From: a virus | Strand: one strand, 5' to 3' | Length of the DNA stretch: 27,929 bases | Virus record (IMG/VR): IMGVR_UViG_3300001749_000003 | Span: 1 to 27,929 of that record | Shown: in pieces, positions 8,472 to 16,231 of the stretch | Layout of the letters: every line of letters begins with the position of its first letter | Position numbering within the stretch: the stretch's first letter is position 1 | The notes under the pieces: generated by a model | Seen by the model: only the letters and a program-made list of their open reading frames with translations | Databases searched by the model: none | What the model was told of the DNA's origin: nothing | Position numbers and translations under genes: made by a program

Positions 8472-9004
8472 CACCTAACAGGGAAGATGTTCAAGTAATG
8501 CAAGCCATGATAGATGCAATGGTAGGTATTCCAAAGTTTTCTTACCCAGCCAGACAGAGGGAAGCCAAGAAACCTGCTAATGAGTTTGCACACATAAGGG
8601 TCTTAGAAGAATATCAAGTGGGGATACCACACAGGAAAGCCATATCTTCAACTAATGATACTATAACATATCAAACCAATAGCCCAGCTAGATTAAGATA
8701 TAGGGTTGGTGTAGTTGAAGACTCGGGGATACCAAGCTCAAAGATTATGCATAGCTGGAACTCTGAGGCAATGAAAACCATAATGACTAGTACTGGATAT
8801 GGTTTTATTTCTTGTCATCCCCTATCTAGTGAGGATAGCTTGCTAGAGAAAGAGTGGGAATATAGAAAAGGTTTCTCCATAGAGATGTATGTTACACGAA
8901 CTTTTGAAGAAGTTGTGGACAGAATAAAAGAGTTAGTAATTAGTGCTGGGTTTGTAAGTGGTAGCTCAGAATACATAAGTACTATTGAGATTAATGATAA
9001 CTAA
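8468..9004 (+). CDS. Neck / tail terminator protein (Gp12-like)
   Basis: 178 residues starting at an ATGA overlap. The pattern REDVQVMQAMIDAMVGIP, then EFAHIRVLEEYQVGIP, ISSTNDTITYQTNSPARLRYRVGVVEDSG and ISCHPLSSEDSLLEKEWEYRKGFSIEMYVTRTFEEVVDRIKEL, fits the phage neck terminator family (LIC_12616 / gp12-like), whose ring caps the tail tube and joins it to the neck. The position immediately before the sheath gene supports this. It stops 6 bases ahead of the ribosome site of the sheath gene. Confidence is moderate because the call uses remembered family shape rather than a search. Confidence 0.72.
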   Translation: MTPNREDVQVMQAMIDAMVGIPKFSYPARQREAKKPANEFAHIRVLEEYQVGIPHRKAISSTNDTITYQTNSPARLRYRVGVVEDSGIPSSKIMHSWNSEAMKTIMTSTGYGFISCHPLSSEDSLLEKEWEYRKGFSIEMYVTRTFEEVVDRIKELVISAGFVSGSSEYISTIEINDN

Positions 9005-9016
9005 TAAGGAATGATT

Positions 9017-10501
9017 ATGGCGATTGAAACAACTGAATTCGCTAATGTATCTATTGCAGTTTCACCAGTTGGGGTTTCTGGAGGCAACTTTGGTGTCTTA
9101 GGATTCCTAACTAATGAAGAAGGTGTTGTAGGTACTGCTGAAAGAGGAAGAGCCTATACCAGTTTAGCTAGTGTTGGTGGTGACTGGGCAAGTACTAGTG
9201 AAGTTTATAAAGCTGCAACTGCCTTCTATGCACAAACACCTACACCAACTGATTTTGTTGTATTGGTAGCATTTGAAACAAACCAAGCTGCCGTATTAAC
9301 TGGTGGTGGACATGACCAATTATCAGAGCTAGTACTGATTAATGGCACAACCAATGCTGGTAACTTTAATATTACTATTGATGGTTCTGCTGTTGCTATT
9401 TCTGACTTAGATCTGTCTTCTGCAACTGACCTTGGTGGTGTAGCTGACATATTAGAACTTGCCATTAACACTGAAAATGGATCTAATGTTTGCTCTGTTA
9501 CTCACACAGGTTTGGGCTTTGAAGTTAAGTCTTTGGTTACTGGTAGTGCATCTACAATTACATTTGCTGAAGGTACTGCTGGTGCTGGCGATGTTGATGC
9601 TGCTTCTGCATTAGGTTTAGCTCAACACCAAGGTAAGGTATCACTAGGTATTAATGCTGAAACTCCAGTAGAAGGTCTAGCTAATGCACTATCTATGGGT
9701 ATTGACTTTACTGGTTTGGTAACTCATAAGAAATACCGTGATGTTGCTGGTCAAGCTGATGGTAACAACACTGCAGATATTGCTGACTGGGCTGAAGCTG
9801 CTAAGAAGATCTTCTGTAATACTTCTAACAACTTGGCAACACTAAGTAGCGTAATTACTTCTGATATTGCCTCTGTATTAAAGAGTAAGACATTACGATT
9901 TTCACTTACAACTTTTAGTAAGAGTGTCAACGAGTACCCTTCTGCCTCTGTATTTGGCAGAGCTGCTTCTGTAAACTTCTCAGCTATTAACACAACTATT
10001 ACTTTGAACCTTAAGCAGATGCCAACTATTACTGCTGAAGATTTAACACCTGCTGAATTTGGTGTGTTACAAAGTAAAAATGCCTCTGCTGTAGTTCGTA
10101 TTGGTAAGACTGTTAATGCATACACAAGTTCACGAATGGCTTCTGGCTCATGGCTAGATACTACCCACGGTTTGCTTTGGTTAGAAAATCGCTGTGAAGT
10201 TGATATGTTTAATTTGCTATATCAATCCACAACTAAGATTCCATATACACAAACTGGTATCAACACTGCTGCAGCTACATTAGACAGATCATTGCAAGCT
10301 GCTGTAAGGAATGGTTTAGCTGGTGCAGGCTTCTTGCCAGATGGAACCTATTTGCCTGAAGGTTATCGTGTTAATGTTGTTGCTCTGGCTGATGTTGCAA
10401 GTAGCGATAAGGGTAACAGGATATACAAAGGCCTAAGCTTCGATATGGTTGGTGCAGGCGCATTACATGAAGTTGAAGTATCTGGTAGTTTCTCAGAATA
10501 A
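9017..10501 (+). CDS. Contractile tail sheath protein (DUF3383)
   Basis: 494 residues. An ATG at 9011 is in frame, but AAGGA at 9006-9010 touches it; the ATG at 9017 has a proper 6-base spacing, so I start there. The N terminus (FANVSIAVSPVGVSGGNFGVLGFLT), the middle GLVTHKKYRDVAGQADGNNTADIADWAEAAKKIFCN and the C-terminal region with LKQMPTITAEDLTPAEFGVLQSKNASAVVRIGKT and TTHGLLWLENRCEVDMFNLLYQSTTKIPYTQTGI match the DUF3383 tail sheath family. The sheath surrounds the tube and contracts during infection, which makes this a myovirus. CGN and ATT codons and its place before the tube gene agree with high expression. An internal domain (residues about 95-210, GTTNAGNFNITIDGSAVAISDLDLSSAT) resembles an added surface domain. 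Confidence 0.9.
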   Translation: MAIETTEFANVSIAVSPVGVSGGNFGVLGFLTNEEGVVGTAERGRAYTSLASVGGDWASTSEVYKAATAFYAQTPTPTDFVVLVAFETNQAAVLTGGGHDQLSELVLINGTTNAGNFNITIDGSAVAISDLDLSSATDLGGVADILELAINTENGSNVCSVTHTGLGFEVKSLVTGSASTITFAEGTAGAGDVDAASALGLAQHQGKVSLGINAETPVEGLANALSMGIDFTGLVTHKKYRDVAGQADGNNTADIADWAEAAKKIFCNTSNNLATLSSVITSDIASVLKSKTLRFSLTTFSKSVNEYPSASVFGRAASVNFSAINTTITLNLKQMPTITAEDLTPAEFGVLQSKNASAVVRIGKTVNAYTSSRMASGSWLDTTHGLLWLENRCEVDMFNLLYQSTTKIPYTQTGINTAAATLDRSLQAAVRNGLAGAGFLPDGTYLPEGYRVNVVALADVASSDKGNRIYKGLSFDMVGAGALHEVEVSGSFSE

Positions 10502-10517
10502 TTAAATAGGATTTATT

Positions 10518-11006
10518 ATGTATCAATATAGTTTTGCTAACGTAGATCTGATTCTGGAAGTACCTAATGCTTCTGGAGATTATCAGACTGTTGACGTTAA
10601 AGGTTTCGGAACAGGCGAGAACCTTATTAATGTAGTTAGGCGTGCGCCAATTGCAACAACTCAGTTTGGTGCTTATGGTGACATGATTGTTTCAATGCAA
10701 CGTATTCGTGCTGGAGATCTTACATTCCCAGTACTTATGAATGCACCTGAGAACAAGATCTTCCAAGATTATGCCAACTACTTCCAAGCTCAGGCTGATG
10801 CAGATGGCGCATTAATCTTTCCTATCCAAGGTAAGATTCGAGATAATATGGGTAACGATGAAGCAACACTTACAAATGGTGTTATTCTGGCAATCCCAGC
10901 TATGTCTCGTGGTCAGACCATGAATACTATCACTTGGGTAATCACATTCGAGCAGACAGTTATGAATCGTGGTGATGGTGATGATCAACAGAACTTCGGT
11001 GCCTAA
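10518..11006 (+). CDS. Tail tube protein (DUF3277)
   Basis: 162 residues. The N terminus (YQYSFANVDLILEVPNASGDYQTVDVKGFGTGENLINVVRRAP), the central DMIVSMQRIRAGDLTFPVLMNAPENKIFQDYANYF and the C-terminal AIPAMSRGQTMNTITWVITFEQTV fit the DUF3277 family, the stacked hexameric inner tube of contractile tails. The gene comes directly after the sheath gene with AGGA before the ATG. A strong hairpin terminator follows, so transcription of the abundant head, sheath and tube genes can end here while a smaller fraction reads on into the tape measure and baseplate genes. Codon use is of the highly expressed type. Confidence 0.88.
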   Translation: MYQYSFANVDLILEVPNASGDYQTVDVKGFGTGENLINVVRRAPIATTQFGAYGDMIVSMQRIRAGDLTFPVLMNAPENKIFQDYANYFQAQADADGALIFPIQGKIRDNMGNDEATLTNGVILAIPAMSRGQTMNTITWVITFEQTVMNRGDGDDQQNFGA

Positions 11007-11021
11007 ACAGTAACTAGAATT

Positions 11022-11051
11022 GCCCTACTAACAAGTGGGGCTTTTCTGTTT
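11022..11051 (+). terminator. Rho-independent terminator after the tail tube gene
   Basis: GCCCTACT at 11022-11029 pairs with AGTGGGGC at 11034-11041 (8 base pairs, one T.G wobble) around a 4-base loop AACA, followed by TTTTCTGTTTT. Placed between the tube gene and the chaperone gene, it can lower the supply of downstream tail mRNA relative to sheath and tube, which are needed in far more copies. Confidence 0.88.
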
Positions 11052-11066
11052 TATTAGAGAAAAGTA

Positions 11067-11447
11067 ATGAAAGATTATAAAGCAACATTAAAAGATGGTA
11101 GATCTATTTTCATACCTAGTTGGCCAGTTGATGTGGCACTAGAAAACTTAACCCAAGCTGGAAAGGTGTTGGGGTCAGAAAACATTATTAATATATCAAC
11201 AATAAACATACCTGCTGTAATAGTTGCAGTTATGAACTGTGAAGACCCAAAGACAACTTCAGCTTTAATTAGACATTTTATTTGTCAGGTTAGGATTGAA
11301 GGAGATAAGATTAGTCCTGAAACAATAAATAATATGTTTGAGGGCTCACTATTTACTGTAGCAGAATTGTTTGCTCATGTAATACATAGTCAATATTCAG
11401 ACTTTTTCGAATTAGGTTTAGCAAAGGAACCCTCCCTAGACAAATAG
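11067..11447 (+). CDS. Tail assembly chaperone-like protein
   Basis: 126 residues, between tube and tape measure, the place of the tail assembly chaperone (gpG-like) in long-tailed phages. The sequence begins with a short beta hairpin (YKATLKDGRSIFIPSWPVDVALENLTQAG) and continues helical (IPAVIVAVMNCEDPKTTSALIRHFIC, TINNMFEGSLFTVAELFAHVIHSQYSDFFELG), similar in style to chaperones of Mu/P2-like contractile phages. It would coat the tape measure until the tube polymerises. The downstream frame 11468-11671 is open upstream into the end of this gene, so a -1 frameshift product is possible. The ATG is preceded by GAGAAAAGTA, a weak ribosome site. Confidence 0.7.
   Translation: MKDYKATLKDGRSIFIPSWPVDVALENLTQAGKVLGSENIINISTINIPAVIVAVMNCEDPKTTSALIRHFICQVRIEGDKISPETINNMFEGSLFTVAELFAHVIHSQYSDFFELGLAKEPSLDK
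11402..11408 (+). promoter_or_regulatory. Candidate -1 frameshift site C_TTT_TTC
   Basis: In the reading frame of the chaperone gene the bases are GAC TTT TTC GAA. The -1 frame is open from 11390 to 11671, so slipping on the T run would add FRIRFSKGTLPRQIVSGEA and then the next ORF. It is only a partial match to the X_XXY_YYZ rule (the first base is C, not T). Tail chaperone genes often use this mechanism; here it is a suggestion. Confidence 0.35.
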
Positions 11448-11467
11448 TATCGGGAGAAGCTACCACA

Positions 11468-11671
11468 ATGCCGGTAGATTATAGTGAAGTATATCCAGAA
11501 CTGAATGGATATTTGATAAAACCTTTGTTAGTAAATCCTCCATTATGCACATTAAAAGAGTTGCAAGATGGTACATACAAAATTAGTGACCTAGAGATGT
11601 TTCACCAAGTTATAGAAATAAAACAACACATGCAACCTCCACCCAACGCTGGGCTAGGAGGCTCTAGTTAG
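11468..11671 (+). CDS. Second tail-chaperone frame (gpGT-type T region)
   Basis: 67 residues from the ATG at 11468; contains TLKELQDGTYKISDLEMFHQVIEI, which resembles short proteins encoded just before the tape measure in contractile-tailed phages (DUF6889-like; remembered, not searched). The same frame is open back to 11390, within the preceding gene, and the extra residues (GTLPRQIVSGEATT) look like real protein that flows naturally into MPVDYSEVYPELNGYL. This supports production as a -1 frameshift extension of the upstream chaperone. A free start is also possible, since GGAG lies 11 bases before the ATG. It would link the chaperone coat to the tape measure or tube. Confidence 0.6.
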   Translation: MPVDYSEVYPELNGYLIKPLLVNPPLCTLKELQDGTYKISDLEMFHQVIEIKQHMQPPPNAGLGGSS

Positions 11672-11679
11672 GAGTAAGT

Positions 11680-14600
11680 ATGAGTGACTACGATGATTAT
11701 GAAGGTTTAGAAGTATATGATAGCCCTGATGGTGGAAACATTGATGGGGAACTTGATGAAGCAGCACTATGGCTACAAGGTCAAGGTGGTGTGCTTGATG
11801 AAGATAACGACAGCCCCATATCTAGAAATATACTAGAAGGGGCAATGACTGCTGCAGACTTACAACTAGGTAGAATAAGTCACGTAGAACCAAGGATTCA
11901 AGCTGGTATTAAAGCCCTACTAAGTGGCCAAGATATTAGTGGTGTGTCTGCAGTAGATAAAGCTGCAGCCATACAACAGTTTACTAGTGAGATAGGAATA
12001 GCACCAGAAGTGTTTGCTAGTAGGATCAAGCTAGATCCATCAGTGCAAGTACCAAACTACTCTGGTGATATTAAGACAGTACTTTCCATGTTGCAAAATA
12101 CTTCTGGAGAGTACATGGTTAGGGGCCCAGGAAAAACACTACCTGGGAACTATATAGATAGTGAGAAGAGGTTAGAAGCTAATGATGATCTAACTACTGC
12201 AATTGGTTATATAACTGAGTTATCTGATTTATATATTGATGGCAGAACAAGAGGATCAAGTGTAGAACAAGCAAGAAGGAGTGCTGTTGAGGCTGGATTA
12301 GTATCTAGGCTTAGAGATGGTGTTTTCTATGATGGATCTAAGGACATATTACCACTTCCAAACGAGGTTGGTATATATGGAGAAAACACTAGAGGTGTAA
12401 CTGGTTTAGTTAGGACACAAGGAATATATGGATCAATTCAAGGTACTGCTGATGATAGGCTGTCTTCTGGCAGGTTTGATGAATACTACCAAACAAGTAA
12501 TGCTGCTGGAGAGAAGACTAGGTTTGTCCGTGATAGTAATGGAGGAAAAGTTTTTAAAAATGACGTTTCCAAGGAAGACAGAACTAGAATACTCAAAGCT
12601 ACACCATCTTTAGCCAACTCATTGTTTGCTAAACCTAAGCCAGCAAGAGGTACTAGGTTTACTCAGGAAGAAAGAGATAAACATAGTAGAGATCAAAAGT
12701 ATCTTCTTGATCAAGCTCAATACAAAGCTGAGTTTGCTAGAAAGGTACTAAGGCAACAATTCCCTACAACTAGGGATGAAAGTGCAGGCCAAATAAACAT
12801 GGCTGGCTTTGATAGACCAGTTGGCGAACAAGAAGAAATGCAAAACCTTAGAAATGAGGCTGCAATACTTGGGTTAGATTGGTCTGCAGGAGTTGATCTT
12901 GATAACGTAGGTGGTGTATCAACTAGCACACTATCAACTGAAGATGCCATGAAGGTGGGTATTTTCTCTTCAGGTGGTGTAGGATCTGACAAGTCTGGTG
13001 GGTTTGGCTATACTCAAATGTCAGATGTAGATAGGTTTATTGAAGAAGAGTTAAACCCAGAAGTGGATAATGTTGTGTCATTAAATCCTAAACAGGGAAC
13101 TCCAGAATGGTTGGCTCAACGTAGGGGTAAAATAACAGCATCAGTTATAAAAGGTATATTATTAGAAGGTGGTGTTGATGACATAGCACTACAACTAGCC
13201 AAAGAAAGGTTAGGCACTGCTGAACCATTTGAAGGTAATGCTGATACTAGGGAAGGCAACAAAGGAGAAGATAAAGTTGCTGCATCTTTCCTAGCTGGTG
13301 TTGGTAAGAACTTCACCATGGGAGAGGCACATTTTGTGTCTGGTGATCCAAAGGGATTGAAAGGTTTTGGTGTATCACCAGACGGCTGGCTAATAAACGG
13401 TGAAGGTGAAAGTGAGGGGCTAGCAGAGTTTAAACTTCTAAGTGGCAGTAGTATGAAGACTGCTGTGAAAGACTACACTAACCAGATGCAACTACAAATG
13501 GCTGTGACTGGTGAAAAGCAAGTACACTTTTATGCGCTAGACAAACATTCGGGTGAATACTTACATGAGGTAGTTAAAGAGGATGTTGACCTACAAGACA
13601 AGATAATTTCTGCTGGCAGGCAAGCAATTGATAAAGCCTCAAAGCTAGATCACATAGGAGTTCAAGCTTTGAGCAAAGATATAGAAGCCAAGAAGATGGG
13701 CCCAAGAGCACCATCAAGATCTATGACAAAAGGCCAAAATAAGTCTTTTGAGGTAACTAAGGGTGTTGTGGAGAATGTAACAGCATTTGATCCTGCAGTT
13801 GCTAATGTTGATACAGAGTTAGGTGCCGCATCTAAAACTGTTATGGCACAGAAGCTAGAAAAGTTAGATCAAGCTGAAAGACTTAAGAATGCTGTAGATA
13901 GTGCACAAGATGTTTCTGGTATGAGCAAGATCGAATCTGAACAATCAGAAACTAGACGAATGAAAGCCCAAGCAATATTTAGCAATAATAATAGAAGAGC
14001 TGGGTTTGAAGGTAATCAGCCAGATAGTGAGATGGCTAAGTACTACGAAGAAGCACAGAAGAAAGCTGCAGATGCAACTAATGAAGCTACCAACTCAGTA
14101 TCAGAGTTTGGAAAAGCAACCATGAAAGCTGTCGGTATATTATCAGAGCTTGGTGGTATGGTTATGTCTGGCAATAAGTCTGGTATGGATGAAGTACGTT
14201 TTGCTAATGAAGTTGGAATGGATGTTAGAAATGTCCGTGGTATGCGTGAATCCTTAGAGAAAGGTATGCTTAGTGACACAGGTATTAACAAAGTTATAAG
14301 TAGAGCTGGAAGTCTGGTAAACACTTTTAATAGTGAACTAGGTTTTGCTTCAGAGTACACCAACATACTAGAAGCAAGAGGTGTATCTAACTTAGAATCA
14401 GTACGTAGTATGGATATACCTAGACCTTCTGAATTGAAAGATATGAACCCACAACAAATGGTAAGCATGGTTGCTGGACTAATGGAAGGCAAAACACAAG
14501 AAGAGAAAGTCCAGATTGGTAGAATATTCGGCATGGCAGAGTTGGCTTCAAATACTGCCTCACCAATGGCAATAGATGCTGCTTATGATCTATCTATTAA

Positions 14601-15261
14601 TCAACAGAACTTAGAGGCCACTAGAGCAGGTATTGTAGATGTTGAGCAAGTTAAGAGACAAGCACTAGAACAAACTGGTGAGATAGGTTCAGTAGGCGGA
14701 TCAATTGCGACTGGTTCTGTTGTAGCTGGTGCTATTGCTGGTTCTGCAACTATGGGTTTTGTTGGTGTTAAGGCTGCCCAAATGTTATCAAGAGCTGCAC
14801 CAAGTGCTAATGCTGCTAAGATGGCCAAAAGTATGTCTGTACTTGGTAAATCTACACCACTTGCAATGGCTGCTGGCTTGGCACCTTTGGCAATAAGAGG
14901 ATTATCTGGTGTTAAAGATGATGGTACTGTTGGTGATTCTGCATTAGACATTATGGAGTTTGCTGGCTATGGAGCTGCTTTAGGATCAGTAATTCCTGGG
15001 GCTGGCACTTTGTTAGGTGCTGGTTTTGGAACTGCTTTAGGTATTGGTAATGAGGTAATGGAATACTTTGAAAGTGATCCGTTGCCAGATCCTAACATAG
15101 GTGAAATGAGGCAGACACATGGCCCTAAAGATAAAGAGAAGAATATAGTGAATGTAGAAGTTACTAATGAAATATCAAGAGATCTTATTAGAACTACTAC
15201 AGATGTTAATGGTGATCTAAATGTAGATGAAGAGTCTGGAATAGGAACTGGAGATAGCTGA
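11680..15261 (+). CDS. Tape measure protein with embedded YqaJ-like nuclease domain
   Basis: 1193 residues, located between chaperone and hub genes; this place, the long charged helical stretches, the hydrophobic C-terminal segments (about 1004-1035 and 1094-1125) and the terminal NIVNVEVTNEISRDLIRTTTD block identify a tape measure. It would set a tail of roughly 180 nm at 0.15 nm per residue if all of it counted. Residues about 465-660 form a separate domain of the YqaJ / lambda-exonuclease nuclease family: KQGTPEWLAQRRGKITAS (472 on), REGNKGEDKVA, GFGVSPDGW with D568, AEFK with E583 and K585, and NQMQLQMAVTG with Q602-Q606. The D...ExK plus QxxLQ pattern is intact, so the domain may be active. 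The N-terminal 465 residues match nothing I know. Most Arg codons are AGA/AGG. The tape measure enters the cell with DNA, so a nuclease could be delivered early. ATG follows GGAG. Confidence 0.85.
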   Translation: MSDYDDYEGLEVYDSPDGGNIDGELDEAALWLQGQGGVLDEDNDSPISRNILEGAMTAADLQLGRISHVEPRIQAGIKALLSGQDISGVSAVDKAAAIQQFTSEIGIAPEVFASRIKLDPSVQVPNYSGDIKTVLSMLQNTSGEYMVRGPGKTLPGNYIDSEKRLEANDDLTTAIGYITELSDLYIDGRTRGSSVEQARRSAVEAGLVSRLRDGVFYDGSKDILPLPNEVGIYGENTRGVTGLVRTQGIYGSIQGTADDRLSSGRFDEYYQTSNAAGEKTRFVRDSNGGKVFKNDVSKEDRTRILKATPSLANSLFAKPKPARGTRFTQEERDKHSRDQKYLLDQAQYKAEFARKVLRQQFPTTRDESAGQINMAGFDRPVGEQEEMQNLRNEAAILGLDWSAGVDLDNVGGVSTSTLSTEDAMKVGIFSSGGVGSDKSGGFGYTQMSDVDRFIEEELNPEVDNVVSLNPKQGTPEWLAQRRGKITASVIKGILLEGGVDDIALQLAKERLGTAEPFEGNADTREGNKGEDKVAASFLAGVGKNFTMGEAHFVSGDPKGLKGFGVSPDGWLINGEGESEGLAEFKLLSGSSMKTAVKDYTNQMQLQMAVTGEKQVHFYALDKHSGEYLHEVVKEDVDLQDKIISAGRQAIDKASKLDHIGVQALSKDIEAKKMGPRAPSRSMTKGQNKSFEVTKGVVENVTAFDPAVANVDTELGAASKTVMAQKLEKLDQAERLKNAVDSAQDVSGMSKIESEQSETRRMKAQAIFSNNNRRAGFEGNQPDSEMAKYYEEAQKKAADATNEATNSVSEFGKATMKAVGILSELGGMVMSGNKSGMDEVRFANEVGMDVRNVRGMRESLEKGMLSDTGINKVISRAGSLVNTFNSELGFASEYTNILEARGVSNLESVRSMDIPRPSELKDMNPQQMVSMVAGLMEGKTQEEKVQIGRIFGMAELASNTASPMAIDAAYDLSINQQNLEATRAGIVDVEQVKRQALEQTGEIGSVGGSIATGSVVAGAIAGSATMGFVGVKAAQMLSRAAPSANAAKMAKSMSVLGKSTPLAMAAGLAPLAIRGLSGVKDDGTVGDSALDIMEFAGYGAALGSVIPGAGTLLGAGFGTALGIGNEVMEYFESDPLPDPNIGEMRQTHGPKDKEKNIVNVEVTNEISRDLIRTTTDVNGDLNVDEESGIGTGDS

Positions 15262-16223
15262 TGGCAATAGCAAAGTTTGGTCAGTATGTACTACTTGAAG
15301 TGCATGACGAGTCAGGTGCCTTAGTATTCTCTACAGATAACCTAAAGATAGATTTTGATATAAGGCATATCACTGGTTGGAGTAGGGCCAAGTTTACAAT
15401 AACTAACTTGGCCCCAGACACTATACGAAAAATAAGCTATGGAGAAAACTATCTAACACTCAAGGTTAAGTTACATGATGGGCCAGAACACATAATAGCA
15501 GATAGGATGTTCATTAGTAATGCACTGGAAGAGGTTAAGGTTCCAGAAAGCATATTTAACATGTACTGCTACTCTAAATTACGCAGAAAGTTCTTAGAAG
15601 AGCAAATTAATGTTAAGATAGATAGCCCGTCACTAAGGAGGGTTATTCAAGGTTGCCTAGAAGCTGCCAAGTATAAAGGAAGTGTAGAGTTTGTACACTT
15701 CCCAGAAGGTATGTTAGATTATGTACCACCAAGCCCAAATCAAATCCATAGGGGTTCACTAATAACTTGCTTGAAAAGGATTGGTGCTAAAGGCAACTAT
15801 AGGTTTAATGTCTATACAGTTGGTAACAAGTTTGTGCTAATGTATAAACCAGAAGCTAAAAATGTGGAAAGTACTAGCTTATTTGATGGTGAAGGTAACA
15901 TTAAACTTAAGACCAACAACATGAGATCTAACCCTAAGATAGGGCCAGCAACATTAAGTGTCATATCTAACTTAGACCCCAATATAAAACCAGCCACAGT
16001 TTTAGACATATCACAACTACTAACTGTTGGAACTAACACTGATCAGAAAACACTTGAGGTAGCAGAAGAGTACCTGTTTGAGAAGATAGCAGGCTTTAGT
16101 AAGTATCAAGTGTTATCAGTTCAACATAAAGGTTCTAACTGGGACAGCAATTGGATGACCCAAGCAGCGGCAACTTCACCTACTCATGGAACTAACATGC
16201 CCACAGGCAAGTGGTGGGAATAG
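15261..16223 (+). CDS. Baseplate hub protein (gp27/gpD-like)
   Basis: 320 residues, start in a TGATG overlap with the tape measure stop. The sequence opens FGQYVLLEVHDESGALVFSTDNLKIDFDIRHITGWSRAKFTITNLAPDT, the first hub barrel seen in baseplate hub proteins of this phage type, with a middle part (SLRRVIQGCLEAAKYKGSVEFVHFP, then HRGSLITCLKRIGAKGNYRFNVYTVGNKFVLMYKP) and a C-terminal end (YQVLSVQHKGSNWDSNWMTQ). The hub trimer connects tube and spike. Gene order (tape measure, hub, Dit-like, spike) supports the assignment. It ends 8 bases ahead of the next ATG. Confidence 0.78.
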   Translation: MAIAKFGQYVLLEVHDESGALVFSTDNLKIDFDIRHITGWSRAKFTITNLAPDTIRKISYGENYLTLKVKLHDGPEHIIADRMFISNALEEVKVPESIFNMYCYSKLRRKFLEEQINVKIDSPSLRRVIQGCLEAAKYKGSVEFVHFPEGMLDYVPPSPNQIHRGSLITCLKRIGAKGNYRFNVYTVGNKFVLMYKPEAKNVESTSLFDGEGNIKLKTNNMRSNPKIGPATLSVISNLDPNIKPATVLDISQLLTVGTNTDQKTLEVAEEYLFEKIAGFSKYQVLSVQHKGSNWDSNWMTQAAATSPTHGTNMPTGKWWE

Positions 16224-16231
16224 GAGACTAG

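Noticed and set aside
9751-10125. Antisense frames on the minus strand, such as a 124-codon frame inside the sheath gene
   Set aside because: They mirror highly biased codons of real genes, have no ribosome sites and no recognisable protein content.
13060-13660. Separate recombinase gene instead of a tape measure domain
   Set aside because: The frame is continuous on both sides without stop, ribosome site or frameshift, and the flanks are tape-measure-like.
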